From the NCBI GenBank assembly GCA_036013055.1, contig DASCQM010000006.1, positions 310,001 to 374,000 on the forward strand: DNA of 64,000 nucleotides, written 5' to 3'. The translations under genes were made by a program, and so were the position numbers. Source of the DNA: SHYR01 sp036013055. Its GTDB lineage: Bacteria; Chloroflexota; Dehalococcoidia; UBA2979. How positions within the stretch are numbered: the first letter of the stretch is position 1; every line of letters starts with the position of its first letter. The notes below the pieces were generated by a model, which had not been told where the DNA came from, made no database searches, and was given only the letters and a program-made list of their open reading frames with translations. Shown in pieces: positions 26,457-35,504 of this stretch.

Positions 26457-27671
26457 TCAGGCCATTGCCGCTTGCAGGCCCTCGTCGAGCGCGTCGAGGA
26501 ACTCGTTGGTGGTCAGCCACGGTGCATCCGGGCCGATCAGCAGCGCCAGGTCCTTCGTCATGGCCCCGCCCTCGACGGTCTCCACGCAGACTCGCTCAAG
26601 CGTGTCAGCGAAGGCCGCGAGGTCGTCGTTGCCATCGAGCTTGGCGCGATGCGCCAGCCCGCGGGTCCAGGCGAAGATCGAAGCGATCGGATTCGTCGAT
26701 GTCTCTTCGCCGGCCTGGTGCTGGCGGTAGTGACGGGTGACGGTGCCGTGTGCGGCCTCGGCCTCGACGGTTTGGCCGTCGGGCGTCATCAGCACGGAGG
26801 TCATCAGACCGAGCGAGCCGTAGCCCTGCGCGACCATGTCCGACTGGACATCGCCGTCGTAGTTCTTACAGGCCCAGATCACCGCGCCGCGGCCCTTCAG
26901 GACCTGTGCGACGACATCGTCGATCAGCCGGTGCTCGTACCAGATGTCGGCGGCCGCGAACTGGTCGGCGAACTCCGCATCGAAGACTTCCTGGAAGATG
27001 TCGCGGAACTGACCGTCGTACTGCTTGAGGATCGTGTTCTTCGTCGAGAGGTAGAGCGGCCACTTGCGGATCAGCGAGTAGTTCATGCAGGCGCGAGCGA
27101 ACCCGCGGATCGACTCATCGACGTTGTACATGCCCATCGCGACGCCGGAGGTCTCGAAGTTCATGACCTCGTGCTCGATCGGGTCGCCGCCGTCGGCCGG
27201 CTCGAAGCTCATCTTCAGCTTGCCGGGACCGGGGACGCGGAAATCGGTGGCGCGGTACTGATCGCCGTAGGCGTGGCGGCCGATCACGATCGGCTGCTCC
27301 CAGTTCGGAATCAGGCGCGGCACGTTGTTGCAGATGATCGGCTCGCGGAAGACGGTGCCGCCGAGGATATTGCGGATCGTGCCGTTTGGCGAGCGCCACA
27401 TCTCCTTCAGGCTGAACTCCTCGACACGGTCTTCGTCGGCCGTGATCGTGGCGCATTTCACGCCAACGCTGTGCTCCTGGATCGCCCGCGCGGAGTCAAT
27501 CGTGATCTGGTCGTTGGTAGCATCGCGGGACTCGATGCTGAGGTCGTAATACTTGAGATCGATATCGAGGTAGGGAAGGATCAACTTCTCGCGAATGAAG
27601 CCCCACATGATGCGGGCCATCTCATCACCATCGAGTTCGACGACAGGGTTTGCTACGGGGATCTTGCTCAT
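26457..27671 (-). CDS. icd: NADP-dependent isocitrate dehydrogenase, eukaryote-like homodimeric type
   Basis: A 404-aa isocitrate dehydrogenase converting isocitrate to 2-oxoglutarate. The opening NPVVELDGDEMARIMWGFIREKLI and LKYYDLSIESRDATNDQIT match the type II subfamily found in eukaryotic cytosol/mitochondria and some bacteria, not the Escherichia Icd subfamily. Other landmarks are MWRSPNGTIRNILGGTVFREP and the C-terminal AHGTVTRHYRQHQ (cofactor region). A TATACT box lies about 71 nt upstream on the same strand. It is followed by mdh and fumC. Confidence 0.94.
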   Translation of the reverse strand: MSKIPVANPVVELDGDEMARIMWGFIREKLILPYLDIDLKYYDLSIESRDATNDQITIDSARAIQEHSVGVKCATITADEDRVEEFSLKEMWRSPNGTIRNILGGTVFREPIICNNVPRLIPNWEQPIVIGRHAYGDQYRATDFRVPGPGKLKMSFEPADGGDPIEHEVMNFETSGVAMGMYNVDESIRGFARACMNYSLIRKWPLYLSTKNTILKQYDGQFRDIFQEVFDAEFADQFAAADIWYEHRLIDDVVAQVLKGRGAVIWACKNYDGDVQSDMVAQGYGSLGLMTSVLMTPDGQTVEAEAAHGTVTRHYRQHQAGEETSTNPIASIFAWTRGLAHRAKLDGNDDLAAFADTLERVCVETVEGGAMTKDLALLIGPDAPWLTTNEFLDALDEGLQAAMA

Positions 27672-27741
27672 GCACTCCTCATCCGAGGTTCGATTCGGTG
27701 GTTAGGGCGTGTCACTGCTGGAGTCACAGGCGCTGAATCTG

Positions 27742-27747
27742 AGTATA
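27742..27747 (-). promoter_or_regulatory. Possible -10 box upstream of icd
   Basis: The minus strand reads TATACT here, 71 nt before the icd ATG at 27671. It is the same hexamer found ahead of tig, the AlbA_2 gene and an MFS gene. No good -35 is visible. Confidence 0.3.
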
Positions 27748-27783
27748 GAACGATCCAGTCGTTGCCGCCTGTCGGCGGGCTGC

Positions 27784-29325
27784 CTATAAAGGCACGTTCC
27801 CGTGCTTTTTCGCGGGCAGGCTCTGCGCCTTGCCGCGCAGCATCTGCAGCGCTCGCGCGATACGGGTGCGTGTCTCGCTCGGGTCGATCACGTCGTCGAC
27901 GTAGCCCTTCGACGCCGCGATGTACGGGTGTTCGTAACGCTGCTTGTAGTCCTCGACCAGTTCCGCGCGCACGGTCTCGGCGTCGTCGGCGTTCTGCATC
28001 TCGCGACGGCCGATGATGTTGATCGCTGCGGAGCCCTCCATGACGGCGATCGCTGCCCCTGGCCACGCGTAGTTGATGTCCGCGCCCAGGTGCTTGGAGC
28101 CCATCGCGTCGTATGCGCCGCCGTAGCCCTTGCGCGTGATGATCGTGACCTTTGGCGTCGTTGCCTCGGCGTAGGCGTACACGAGCTTCGCGCCGTGGGT
28201 GATGATGCCGCCCCATTCCTGCGAGAGACCGGGCAGGTAGCCGGGCACGTCGACGAGCGTGATGATCGGCAGGTTGAACGCGTCGCAGAAGCGCACGAAG
28301 CGCGCTGCCTTGCGCGACGAGTCGATGTCGAGCACGCCGCCGAGGTAGATCGGCTGGTTGCCGACGACGCCGACGCTCTGTCCGTCGATGCGCCCGAATC
28401 CGACCACGATGTTTTGCGCGAAGTATTCGTGGACCTCCATGAAGTCGCCGTTGTCGACGACGCGCTCGATCACGTCGCGCATGTCGTACGGCAGGGCCGC
28501 GTCTTCCGGCACGATCGAGTCGAGGTCGTTCAGTGCGCGCGACGGCGAGTCGCCGGTGTCGGCGCGCGGGGCCTCGTCCATGTTGTTCGACGGCAGGAAC
28601 GAGAGCAGGTGCCGCGCGGCCTCCAGGCACTCTTCCTCGGTGTCGACGACCAGTTGCGCGACGCCGGATTTCGCGGCGTGCGACATCGCGCCGCCCAGTT
28701 CCTCGGGTGTCGTGTCCTCGCCGGTCGCCATCGCGATCACGTCGGGCCCGGTGATGAACATCTGGGAGGTGTCCTTCACCATGAATATGAAGTCGGTCAT
28801 GGCCGGGGAATAGACCGCGCCACCGGCGCAGGGCCCCATGATCAGGCTGATTTGCGGAATCACGCCAGAGGCGTGGACGTTGCGCAGGAAGATGTCGCCG
28901 TAGCCTGCAAGCGAAGAGACCCCCTCCTGAATACGCGCGCCGCCGCCATCGTTGATACCGATGATCGGCGCGCCGTTCTGCACGGCAAGATCCATCACCT
29001 TCACGATCTTGCGACCCACGACCTCGCCGAGTGACCCGCCGTACACGGTGAAGTCCTGCGCGAAGAGGTAGACGGGGCGACCATCGACGGCGCCCCAGCC
29101 GGTGACGACGGCATCGCCGAAGAAGCCCTCGGCGGTCGCGCTGTACTCGTCGACGGCGAGCGAGTCGAATTCGACGAACGTTCCCGGGTCGAGCAGAACG
29201 TCGATGCGTTCGCGAGCCGTGAGCTTGCCCTGCTCATGCTGACGGTCAATGCGTACCTGACCGCCGCCAAGGGCAGAGCGCTGGCGCAGTTCTTGAAGCT
29301 GATCGGCCTGGTCGTCGGAGCTCAC
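27784..29325 (-). CDS. Acyl-CoA carboxylase beta (carboxyltransferase) subunit, propionyl/methylmalonyl-CoA type
   Basis: A 513-aa carboxyltransferase of the PccB/MmdA family that moves CO2 from carboxybiotin to an acyl-CoA. Visible blocks are KLTARERIDVLLDPGTFVEFD, the first oxyanion-hole loop GGGARIQEGVSSLAGYGDIF, GPCAGGAVYSPAMTDFI, and the second-domain PGYLPGLSQEWGGIITHGAK and KGYGGAYDAMGSK. No biotin carboxylase or BCCP gene is adjacent, so its partner is elsewhere. Together with mce it supports propionyl-CoA carboxylation into the TCA cycle. The acyl specificity is inferred from overall resemblance. Confidence 0.9.
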   Translation of the reverse strand: MSSDDQADQLQELRQRSALGGGQVRIDRQHEQGKLTARERIDVLLDPGTFVEFDSLAVDEYSATAEGFFGDAVVTGWGAVDGRPVYLFAQDFTVYGGSLGEVVGRKIVKVMDLAVQNGAPIIGINDGGGARIQEGVSSLAGYGDIFLRNVHASGVIPQISLIMGPCAGGAVYSPAMTDFIFMVKDTSQMFITGPDVIAMATGEDTTPEELGGAMSHAAKSGVAQLVVDTEEECLEAARHLLSFLPSNNMDEAPRADTGDSPSRALNDLDSIVPEDAALPYDMRDVIERVVDNGDFMEVHEYFAQNIVVGFGRIDGQSVGVVGNQPIYLGGVLDIDSSRKAARFVRFCDAFNLPIITLVDVPGYLPGLSQEWGGIITHGAKLVYAYAEATTPKVTIITRKGYGGAYDAMGSKHLGADINYAWPGAAIAVMEGSAAINIIGRREMQNADDAETVRAELVEDYKQRYEHPYIAASKGYVDDVIDPSETRTRIARALQMLRGKAQSLPAKKHGNVPL

Positions 29326-29399
29326 GAGATCGCCTCCAAAGGCTCACCTGAACGGCTATCCGCGCAGTATCGGGTGACTGGCATCAGTGCGCCAGTCCG

Positions 29400-29954
29400 C
29401 TAGCGGGGACGCGGGAGGGTCAGCGTGTCGCCCGGCTGGAGCGCCGCAAGCTCGTCGACGGTGATGCCGTTCGCCGCGGCAAGCAATTCGATCGTCGTGT
29501 CATGGTCGTTCGCGATCGCCCACGCCGTGTCGCCGGCCTGCACGACGTAGACGGAGGGATCGCCCGCCGCTGCGCCGCCGCTGTCCGGGGTCGCGGTCGG
29601 TTCAGCTCCGCCGTCCTCGCCGGCGTCCGGGAGCTTCAGTTCCTGCCCGACGAAAATCAGGGTCGCATCGGTCAGGTCGTTGAGCGTGAGAATTGCGTCG
29701 ACGGTCGTGTTGAAGCGATCTGCGACCTCGGAGAGCGTGTCGCCAGCTTCGACGATGTAGGTCGCGGGTTGCAGCGGCGCGTTTGGCGCGGCTGCAGCGA
29801 CGATCGTCGGCTGGGGGTCGACCGGGAACGGGGTGGCCGTGGCGATCGATGCGGGCGTCTCGGCGGTCGGTTCGGGGGTAGCGTCGTCATCGCCGCCGCA
29901 AGCAGCGAGGATCAACGCGCCGGTCGCAGCGATTGTCAGCAGATGCGTACGCAT
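29400..29954 (-). CDS. LysM-domain lipoprotein
   Basis: A 184-aa exported lipoprotein. The signal peptide ends in lipobox LAAC (ALILAACGG), followed by a Thr/Pro/Ala linker and two LysM domains. The first starts TYIVEAGDTLSEVADRFN and the second VYVVQAGDTAWAIANDHD; an Ala/Gly/Asp-rich linker separates them. LysM modules bind peptidoglycan or chitin-like glycans, so this is probably a cell-wall-associated protein with no catalytic domain. I chose the ATG at 29954 because it begins a clean signal peptide. Confidence 0.85.
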   Translation of the reverse strand: MRTHLLTIAATGALILAACGGDDDATPEPTAETPASIATATPFPVDPQPTIVAAAAPNAPLQPATYIVEAGDTLSEVADRFNTTVDAILTLNDLTDATLIFVGQELKLPDAGEDGGAEPTATPDSGGAAAGDPSVYVVQAGDTAWAIANDHDTTIELLAAANGITVDELAALQPGDTLTLPRPR

Positions 29955-30036
29955 GGAGTGATCGCAAACCGGGGGAGACGCGGCAAGCGTACCGCGCACC
30001 ACGGCACAAGACAACAGATCGCGGGACCGCTCGTGG

Positions 30037-31383
30037 CTAGTTGAGGAGCAGACCCTCAAGCACCGCTGCCGTGATCTCCAGCATCGTGCCGAGATCGGCA
30101 AGCGAGACGTTGTCAATGTCGTCGCCTGCCTGGTGGATTAGCGGATCGTCGCCGCTGTGCACCGTGATCGCCGGGACTCCCTCGGCGGCGAAGACCGCGT
30201 GGTCCGACGAGGCGCTCGGAGGGAAGCTGCCGGGCAAGACGATGTGTCCGAGCGTCAGCGCGGCGGCGGAGGCGCGGACCGCGAGCGCGCGGCCCGCGGC
30301 ATCGCGATCGGCGATGAACTCGGCCCTCGTCAGCTTGCCGACCATGTCGAGGTTCAGCATGAATCGGGCATCGCCGACATCGTGCTGCTCGACGAAGGCC
30401 TGCGAGCCGACGAGCCCGATCTCTTCGGAGCCGAACGCGACGTAGCAGAGGCCGTCAGCGTGGTGCGTGCGCGCGACCTCGATCATCGCTGCCGTGCCCG
30501 ACGCGTTGTCGTTCGCACCCGGCCCCTCGACAACCGAGTCGTAGTGCGCGCCAACGTACGCGTTGCAATGCTCCGTGGGCCGCGCGACGACGTTCTGCGA
30601 CGGGCGCTCTCCGACCTCCTGCTGCGACGTCACCGTAACCGTCCCGCCATCACCCCCAAACAGATCGAGCGCGGTGCCGTCTGCCTGATCGATCCCGACG
30701 ACCGGGATCGTGATCCCGGCGGTCTCGGATAGCGCGCCTGCGAGGAGGCCGGGGACGTTGTTGATCACGATCAGAGCGACGGCACCCGCCTGCTGCGCGT
30801 TGAGCGCCTTCGTGTCGAATCGCAGGATGCCGCGGTCCACGACAACGATCGCGTCCGCCACATCGAGCCGATCGAGGTCGGTGACGCCGCCGAGAGCGGC
30901 GCGAACCAGGGGGCCGCTGACCGACGCGTTCGGTGACAGCCGCAGGCCACGCGCCGACTCCAGCAGCGAGCCGTCAGCCAGTGCGAGCGAGGAGCGATCC
31001 TCCGCGAATGGGGCATCGAAGCTCTCGATCGTGACGTCGTAACCCGCTGCCTCCAGTTGGGTGGCGATGTACTCGGCGGCGCTGCGCTCCTCGTCGCTGG
31101 TCGAGGTGCGGCTGCCGATCTCCTCGACGAGGACGCGCACGTCATCGAACGCGCGCTCGGCGTCGGTTGCCGCGAATGCGGACGGCTCGGGCCGCGCGAT
31201 AGTCGCTGCTGCGGCAGCGGTCGGGGCGATCGACGTCGGCTCGGTCGCGACGCCGGATGCGGTGCCCTCGTTACCCGCACACGCGGCGAGCGTCAGCGCG
31301 AGGGCAGCGAGGATGGCGAGGGCGGATCGTCGACCGCGTGATCGTCGATGGACCGTACCCCGTCGGGTCGTCTCAGCGTGCAT
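30037..31383 (-). CDS. M28-family metallopeptidase lipoprotein with PA domain
   Basis: A 448-aa exported zinc aminopeptidase-like protein. The N-terminus is Arg-rich, then hydrophobic, ending in lipobox LTLAAC. A PA-type insert (about residues 150-240, ADAIVVVDRGILRFDTKAL) precedes the M28 catalytic core: VGAHYDSVVEGPGANDNASG (His/Asp ligands), FGSEEIGLVGSQAF (catalytic Glu-Glu), NLDMVGK, and SSDHAVFAAEGVPAIT. All metal-ligand motifs appear intact. It probably trims peptides outside the membrane for uptake. It is next to the LysM lipoprotein on the same strand. Confidence 0.9.
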   Translation of the reverse strand: MHAETTRRGTVHRRSRGRRSALAILAALALTLAACAGNEGTASGVATEPTSIAPTAAAAATIARPEPSAFAATDAERAFDDVRVLVEEIGSRTSTSDEERSAAEYIATQLEAAGYDVTIESFDAPFAEDRSSLALADGSLLESARGLRLSPNASVSGPLVRAALGGVTDLDRLDVADAIVVVDRGILRFDTKALNAQQAGAVALIVINNVPGLLAGALSETAGITIPVVGIDQADGTALDLFGGDGGTVTVTSQQEVGERPSQNVVARPTEHCNAYVGAHYDSVVEGPGANDNASGTAAMIEVARTHHADGLCYVAFGSEEIGLVGSQAFVEQHDVGDARFMLNLDMVGKLTRAEFIADRDAAGRALAVRASAAALTLGHIVLPGSFPPSASSDHAVFAAEGVPAITVHSGDDPLIHQAGDDIDNVSLADLGTMLEITAAVLEGLLLN

Positions 31384-31401
31384 GAAGTGAACGGTCGGCG
31401 G

Positions 31402-31833
31402 TTAGCGGCGGGAGCGGCGGTTTGCGAACCAGCGACGCAGCCGAACCCACGGCGGTGTCGTTGCCCCGTAGTTGATTTCCTGGCCTCGCCAGTAGGTGCT
31501 GCCGCTGGGACCGCTCTTCGTGCTGAAGACGGTGGCGGCGAAGGCTGAGACGAACAGAATCACGCCTGCCAGCAGCATCCACGTTCGTGCCGGACCGAGG
31601 AACCGACCAAGCAAGAACGAACCGAGAATCAATACGAATGAGGCGATCATCACCTGACTGATCGAGATCCGCGAGATCTTGCGCACGAGCGCGCGCTGCT
31701 GATCGGCGACCGCGCCAGCCAGGCGGCGGAGCAGACGCTTTCGATTGCGGGCGCGGCGGCTCTCGGGATCGGGGAACTGCTCGATCTTGTCGAGGATTTC
31801 GTTGATCTCTTGCTCAAGCCGGTCGTCTGGCAT
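31402..31833 (-). CDS. Small two-helix membrane protein of unknown function
   Basis: A 143-aa protein that I do not recognise. An acidic helical N-terminus (RLEQEINEILDKIEQFPDPESRRARNRKRLLRRL) is followed by two close transmembrane segments (about residues 60-80 and 84-104) and a basic C-terminal tail rich in Trp and Arg. I chose the ATG at 31833 because the further upstream frame has no membrane or domain character. It lies between hyuB and the M28 peptidase on the same strand. Confidence 0.65.
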   Translation of the reverse strand: MPDDRLEQEINEILDKIEQFPDPESRRARNRKRLLRRLAGAVADQQRALVRKISRISISQVMIASFVLILGSFLLGRFLGPARTWMLLAGVILFVSAFAATVFSTKSGPSGSTYWRGQEINYGATTPPWVRLRRWFANRRSRR

Positions 31834-31914
31834 CAGCCTGCTCTTCCGGTTCCGGGTGGGTGCCGATCTCGCCGAAGTCTGGTCACCATTGTAGCAAGTA
31901 GGAGGCCGCACGGT

Positions 31915-33501
31915 TCAGCTTCGACTGGAAGGGTCACCCCAGCCGCCGCCACCGGGTGTCTCCACGCGCAGACGGTCGCCGATATCGACCTCGACCTGCG
32001 CCCGCGCACCAAGATCCTCGACCGTGCCGTCCGCGCGGAACAGTGTGTTGCGGCCGGGCGTGGCGTTACCGCCGCCGGCCAACCCCCACGGGGCGAAGCG
32101 ACGGCGTTCGCTGACCAGCGTAACGGTGGCGCGATCGTGGAAGACGTACTCGCGGATCAGGCCATCGCCGCCTGGATGCTGGCCATCGCCACCGCTGTCC
32201 GGGCGAACCTCGTAGCGGTCGACGGTGAACGGGTAGGCGAGGGGGAGCGCCTCGACGGGCGTGTTCATCGTGTTCGTCATGTGCGTATGCACGGCCGATC
32301 GGCCGTCGCGCTGCGGCCCGCCGCCCGCACCGCCGGCGATCGTCTCGTAGTACGCGTACGGCCGCTCGCGGGCGCTGTCGTAGCCGCCGATCGTGATGTT
32401 GTTCATCGTGCCCGACGACGCCGCGGGGATGCGGTCCGGCACCGCCTGCGCGAGCGCGCCGAGCGCGACGTCGGTGATGCGCTGCGAGGTTTCGACGTTG
32501 CCGGCGGAGACCGCGCGCGGCGGGCCGGCGGCGACGACGGATCGCTCCGGCAGCGTGAAGCGGATCGGCCGGTAGCAGCCCTCGTTCGCGGGCGCGTCGA
32601 TGCCGGCGAGGCAACGGATCGAGTAGTAGCAGGCGGACTGCGTCACGGCCGCGACCGCGTTGAGCGAGGCCTCCTCCGTCTCGGCGTCGGTGCCGCTGAA
32701 GTCGAAGTGCGCGGCGTCACCCTCGATGTTCAGCGCGAGGCGGATCGTCAGGCCGTCGTCGCCGACCTCAAGCCGGTCTTCGAATTCGTAGCGGCCGTCT
32801 GGCAGCTCCGCGATCACGGCGCGGACGACACGCTCACCGTGGGCTAGCAGCGCGACGGTGCGTTCCGCGAGTGTTTCGATGCCGAGGCGCTGCGAGAGCG
32901 CGGTCAGCCGTCGATCGCCAAGCGCGACGCTGGCGAGTTGCGCGCGCAGGTCTCCCTCGCGCTCGATCGGTGCGCGGCTGTTGCGGACGATCAATGCCGT
33001 TGCGGCGGCCTCCGGTTCACCCGCGCGGATCAGGCGGATCGGCGGGATCACCAGCCCCTCCTGCAGCAGCTCACGTGCGACTGGCATCGAGCCGGGGGCC
33101 ATACCGCCGATGTCGGCGTGGTGGGCGCGCGACGCGACGTACCCGATCGGCTCTGGCTGTCCCGCGAAGACCGGGGCCACCGTCGTAATGTCCGGCAGGT
33201 GTGTTCCTCCGAGGAACGGGTCGTTGAGTGCCAGCACATCGCCGGGCTCGAACGGCGCGAGATCCATCACCGCGCGCACGGCGGTGGGCATCGCGCCGAG
33301 GTGCACCGGCATGTGCGCCGCCTGCGCGATCATCTGGCCTTCGGCGTCGAAGACCGCGCACGAGTAGTCGCGGCGCTCCTTAATGTTCGGCGAGTAGGCG
33401 GTGCGGCCGAGCGCCTCGCCCATCTCCTCGGCGATCGATGTCAGCGCGGCCTCCGTGATCGCGAGATCGGAGGCGCTGACGTTGGCGCGTCCGCTGGTCA
33501 C
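31915..33501 (-). CDS. hyuB: Hydantoinase B/oxoprolinase-family subunit
   Basis: The 528-aa partner of HyuA in ATP-dependent ring opening of hydantoins, 5-oxoproline or related lactams. Typical features are TSIAEEMGEALGRTAYSPNIKERRDYSCAVFDAEG at the N-terminus (an oxoprolinase-B hallmark), HLGAMPTAVRAVM, NDPFLGGTHLPDITTVAPVF, and the C-terminal GGDGLIREYVF with GGGWGDPS. The GTG start at 33501 overlaps the hyuA stop by 4 nt (GTGA), so the two are coupled. The physiological substrate is not determinable. Confidence 0.9.
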   Translation of the reverse strand: MTSGRANVSASDLAITEAALTSIAEEMGEALGRTAYSPNIKERRDYSCAVFDAEGQMIAQAAHMPVHLGAMPTAVRAVMDLAPFEPGDVLALNDPFLGGTHLPDITTVAPVFAGQPEPIGYVASRAHHADIGGMAPGSMPVARELLQEGLVIPPIRLIRAGEPEAAATALIVRNSRAPIEREGDLRAQLASVALGDRRLTALSQRLGIETLAERTVALLAHGERVVRAVIAELPDGRYEFEDRLEVGDDGLTIRLALNIEGDAAHFDFSGTDAETEEASLNAVAAVTQSACYYSIRCLAGIDAPANEGCYRPIRFTLPERSVVAAGPPRAVSAGNVETSQRITDVALGALAQAVPDRIPAASSGTMNNITIGGYDSARERPYAYYETIAGGAGGGPQRDGRSAVHTHMTNTMNTPVEALPLAYPFTVDRYEVRPDSGGDGQHPGGDGLIREYVFHDRATVTLVSERRRFAPWGLAGGGNATPGRNTLFRADGTVEDLGARAQVEVDIGDRLRVETPGGGGWGDPSSRS

Positions 33502-35504
33502 GATCGCTCCAGCAGCAGGTTGAGGCGCTGATCGACGGAGGTATGCCATCCCGGCGGGATCAGCGTCGTGGAGTCGAGCTGCGTCACGACGGCGGGCCCG
33601 TCGATCCGATCGCCAGGCACGAGGCCGGCACGATCGACGAACTGCGTCGCCAGTTGCTCGCCGCTGAACCAGACGTCGGCGGTCGTGGTCTCGGTGGCGT
33701 CGACAGCCGGTTCCGGCACGGGGTCGATGTCTGCGCCGGGCACGCGCGCGGTGACGCGCACGTTCACGACCTCAACGGCAACTTCGGCGTCGTGGTGCGC
33801 GAAGCGGGCCTCGTGCAATTCGTCGAAGGTTGCGCGCGGTGCATCGACGTCGAGCGTAGCGGCGAGTTCGCCGTCGGGGCTGCCTTCGAGCCCGACGGTC
33901 AGTTCGTACGACTGTCCGAGGTAACGAAGATCCAGCTCGTAGTCGAGCCGTGGTTCGCTCATCTCGAGGCGCGCTCGGGCCTCTTCGCCGGCCGCGATCA
34001 GCGACTCACGGAGCGCCGGGGCGCTCTCCGGCGTCAGCGGCAGCAACACGGAGCGAACGCGGGTCGCCGTCAGGTCACTGCGCACCGCGCCGAGCGCGGC
34101 CAGCACGCCAGGCATCGGCGGCACGAGCACGCGCGGCATCTCCAGCGCGTCCGCGAGCGCGCAGGCGTGGAGCGGTCCGGCACCTCCGAAGGCGACGAGC
34201 GTGAACTCGCGAGGGTCGTAGCCGCGCTGCACCGAGACGACGCGCAGCGCACGCTCCATGTTGGCCGTCGCGACATCGACGACCGCCTGTGCTGCCGCCT
34301 GCGGGTCGCCGCCGAAGGCGTGGACGACGCCGGAAGCCGCGCGTCGCGAGCGGCGGACATCGAGCGTCATCGCCCCGCCGAGCAACCCGCCGCCAAGCCG
34401 CCCGAGCACTGCCTGTGCGTCGGTGACAGTGAAGTCTTGCCCGACCCCGTAGCAGGCGGGTCCCGGGTCGGCGCCTGCCGACTGCGGACCGACGCGCAGC
34501 GCACCACCGGCGTCGATCCGGGCGATCGAGCCGCCGCCGGCGCCGACGGTGTGGACATCGACGACCGGTGTGCGCGCTCGCAGGTGGTCGATCACGACAT
34601 CGCCGCGCATCGGTAGCGCGCCGTCGCAAAGCGCGACGTCGGCGGAGGTGCCGCCCATGTCGAACGTGAGGATGCGGTCGATCCCGGCGCGCTGTGCGAG
34701 CGTGAGCGCGCCACCGACGCCGGCCGCGGGACCGGAGAGCAACGTGGCGACCGGCAGCTGACTGGCCTGCTCGGCGCTCGCCGCGCCGCCGTCGGACTGC
34801 AGCACGCGGAGCGGACCGCTGCCTCGGTCCGCCAGCCCGGCGGCGAGCCGTGCGAGGTAGCGAGACATCACGGGACCGACATACGCGTTCAGCACCGTCG
34901 TGGCCGTTCGTTCGACCTCGCGGTACTCGGGCGATACTTGCGAGGAGAGCGAGAGGTACAGGGCGGAACCACCGTCGTCACGATCGCCAGCAGCCACGGC
35001 AGCGGTGAACAGTTCTTCGAAGTCCGGGTTCGTGTAGGCGTAGAGCAGCGAGACGGCGAGCGCCTCGGCACCGCCCTCGCGCGCCTGCCGAACGAGGTCG
35101 GCGATCTCGTTCGCGTTGGGCGGCTGATCGACGCTGCCGTCGGGTCGCAGCTTCGCGCTCAGTTCGAGTTGGAGATCGGGCGGGATCAGCGGCTCGGGCG
35201 TCTCCGGCTGCAGGTCGTAGATGTCGGGTCGGTTCTGCCGGCCGATCACGAGTACGTCCCGCATGCCCTCGGTCGCGACGAGCGCGGTGCGCGCGCCTCG
35301 GCGCTGCAGCACGGTATTGGTCGCCACCGTGCTGCCGTGCATTACGAGGTCCGGTGCGCCACCGAGCGACTCGATACCGTCAAGCACCGCGCGCGACGGA
35401 TCGTCCGGCGTCGAGAGGGCCTTGTGTACCTCGAACTGACCGTCGCGTGAGACGAGGAAGTCGGTGAACGTACCGCCGACGTCGACGCCGAGCAGCGTCG
35501 TCAC
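33498..35504 (-). CDS. hyuA: Hydantoinase/oxoprolinase A-family subunit
   Basis: A 668-aa ATP-binding subunit of the hydantoinase/oxoprolinase family, with the ASKHA-type N-terminus LLGVDVGGTFTDFLV, VMHGSTVATNTVLQRRGARTALVAT, LTFDMGGTSADVALCDG, and GAGGGSIARIDAGGALRVGP. The GTG start at 35504 overlaps the hydrolase stop (GTGA). Family members include N-methylhydantoinase, 5-oxoprolinase and acetone carboxylase subunits; the absence of a third small subunit argues against acetone carboxylase. Confidence 0.9.
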   Translation of the reverse strand: MTTLLGVDVGGTFTDFLVSRDGQFEVHKALSTPDDPSRAVLDGIESLGGAPDLVMHGSTVATNTVLQRRGARTALVATEGMRDVLVIGRQNRPDIYDLQPETPEPLIPPDLQLELSAKLRPDGSVDQPPNANEIADLVRQAREGGAEALAVSLLYAYTNPDFEELFTAAVAAGDRDDGGSALYLSLSSQVSPEYREVERTATTVLNAYVGPVMSRYLARLAAGLADRGSGPLRVLQSDGGAASAEQASQLPVATLLSGPAAGVGGALTLAQRAGIDRILTFDMGGTSADVALCDGALPMRGDVVIDHLRARTPVVDVHTVGAGGGSIARIDAGGALRVGPQSAGADPGPACYGVGQDFTVTDAQAVLGRLGGGLLGGAMTLDVRRSRRAASGVVHAFGGDPQAAAQAVVDVATANMERALRVVSVQRGYDPREFTLVAFGGAGPLHACALADALEMPRVLVPPMPGVLAALGAVRSDLTATRVRSVLLPLTPESAPALRESLIAAGEEARARLEMSEPRLDYELDLRYLGQSYELTVGLEGSPDGELAATLDVDAPRATFDELHEARFAHHDAEVAVEVVNVRVTARVPGADIDPVPEPAVDATETTTADVWFSGEQLATQFVDRAGLVPGDRIDGPAVVTQLDSTTLIPPGWHTSVDQRLNLLLERS

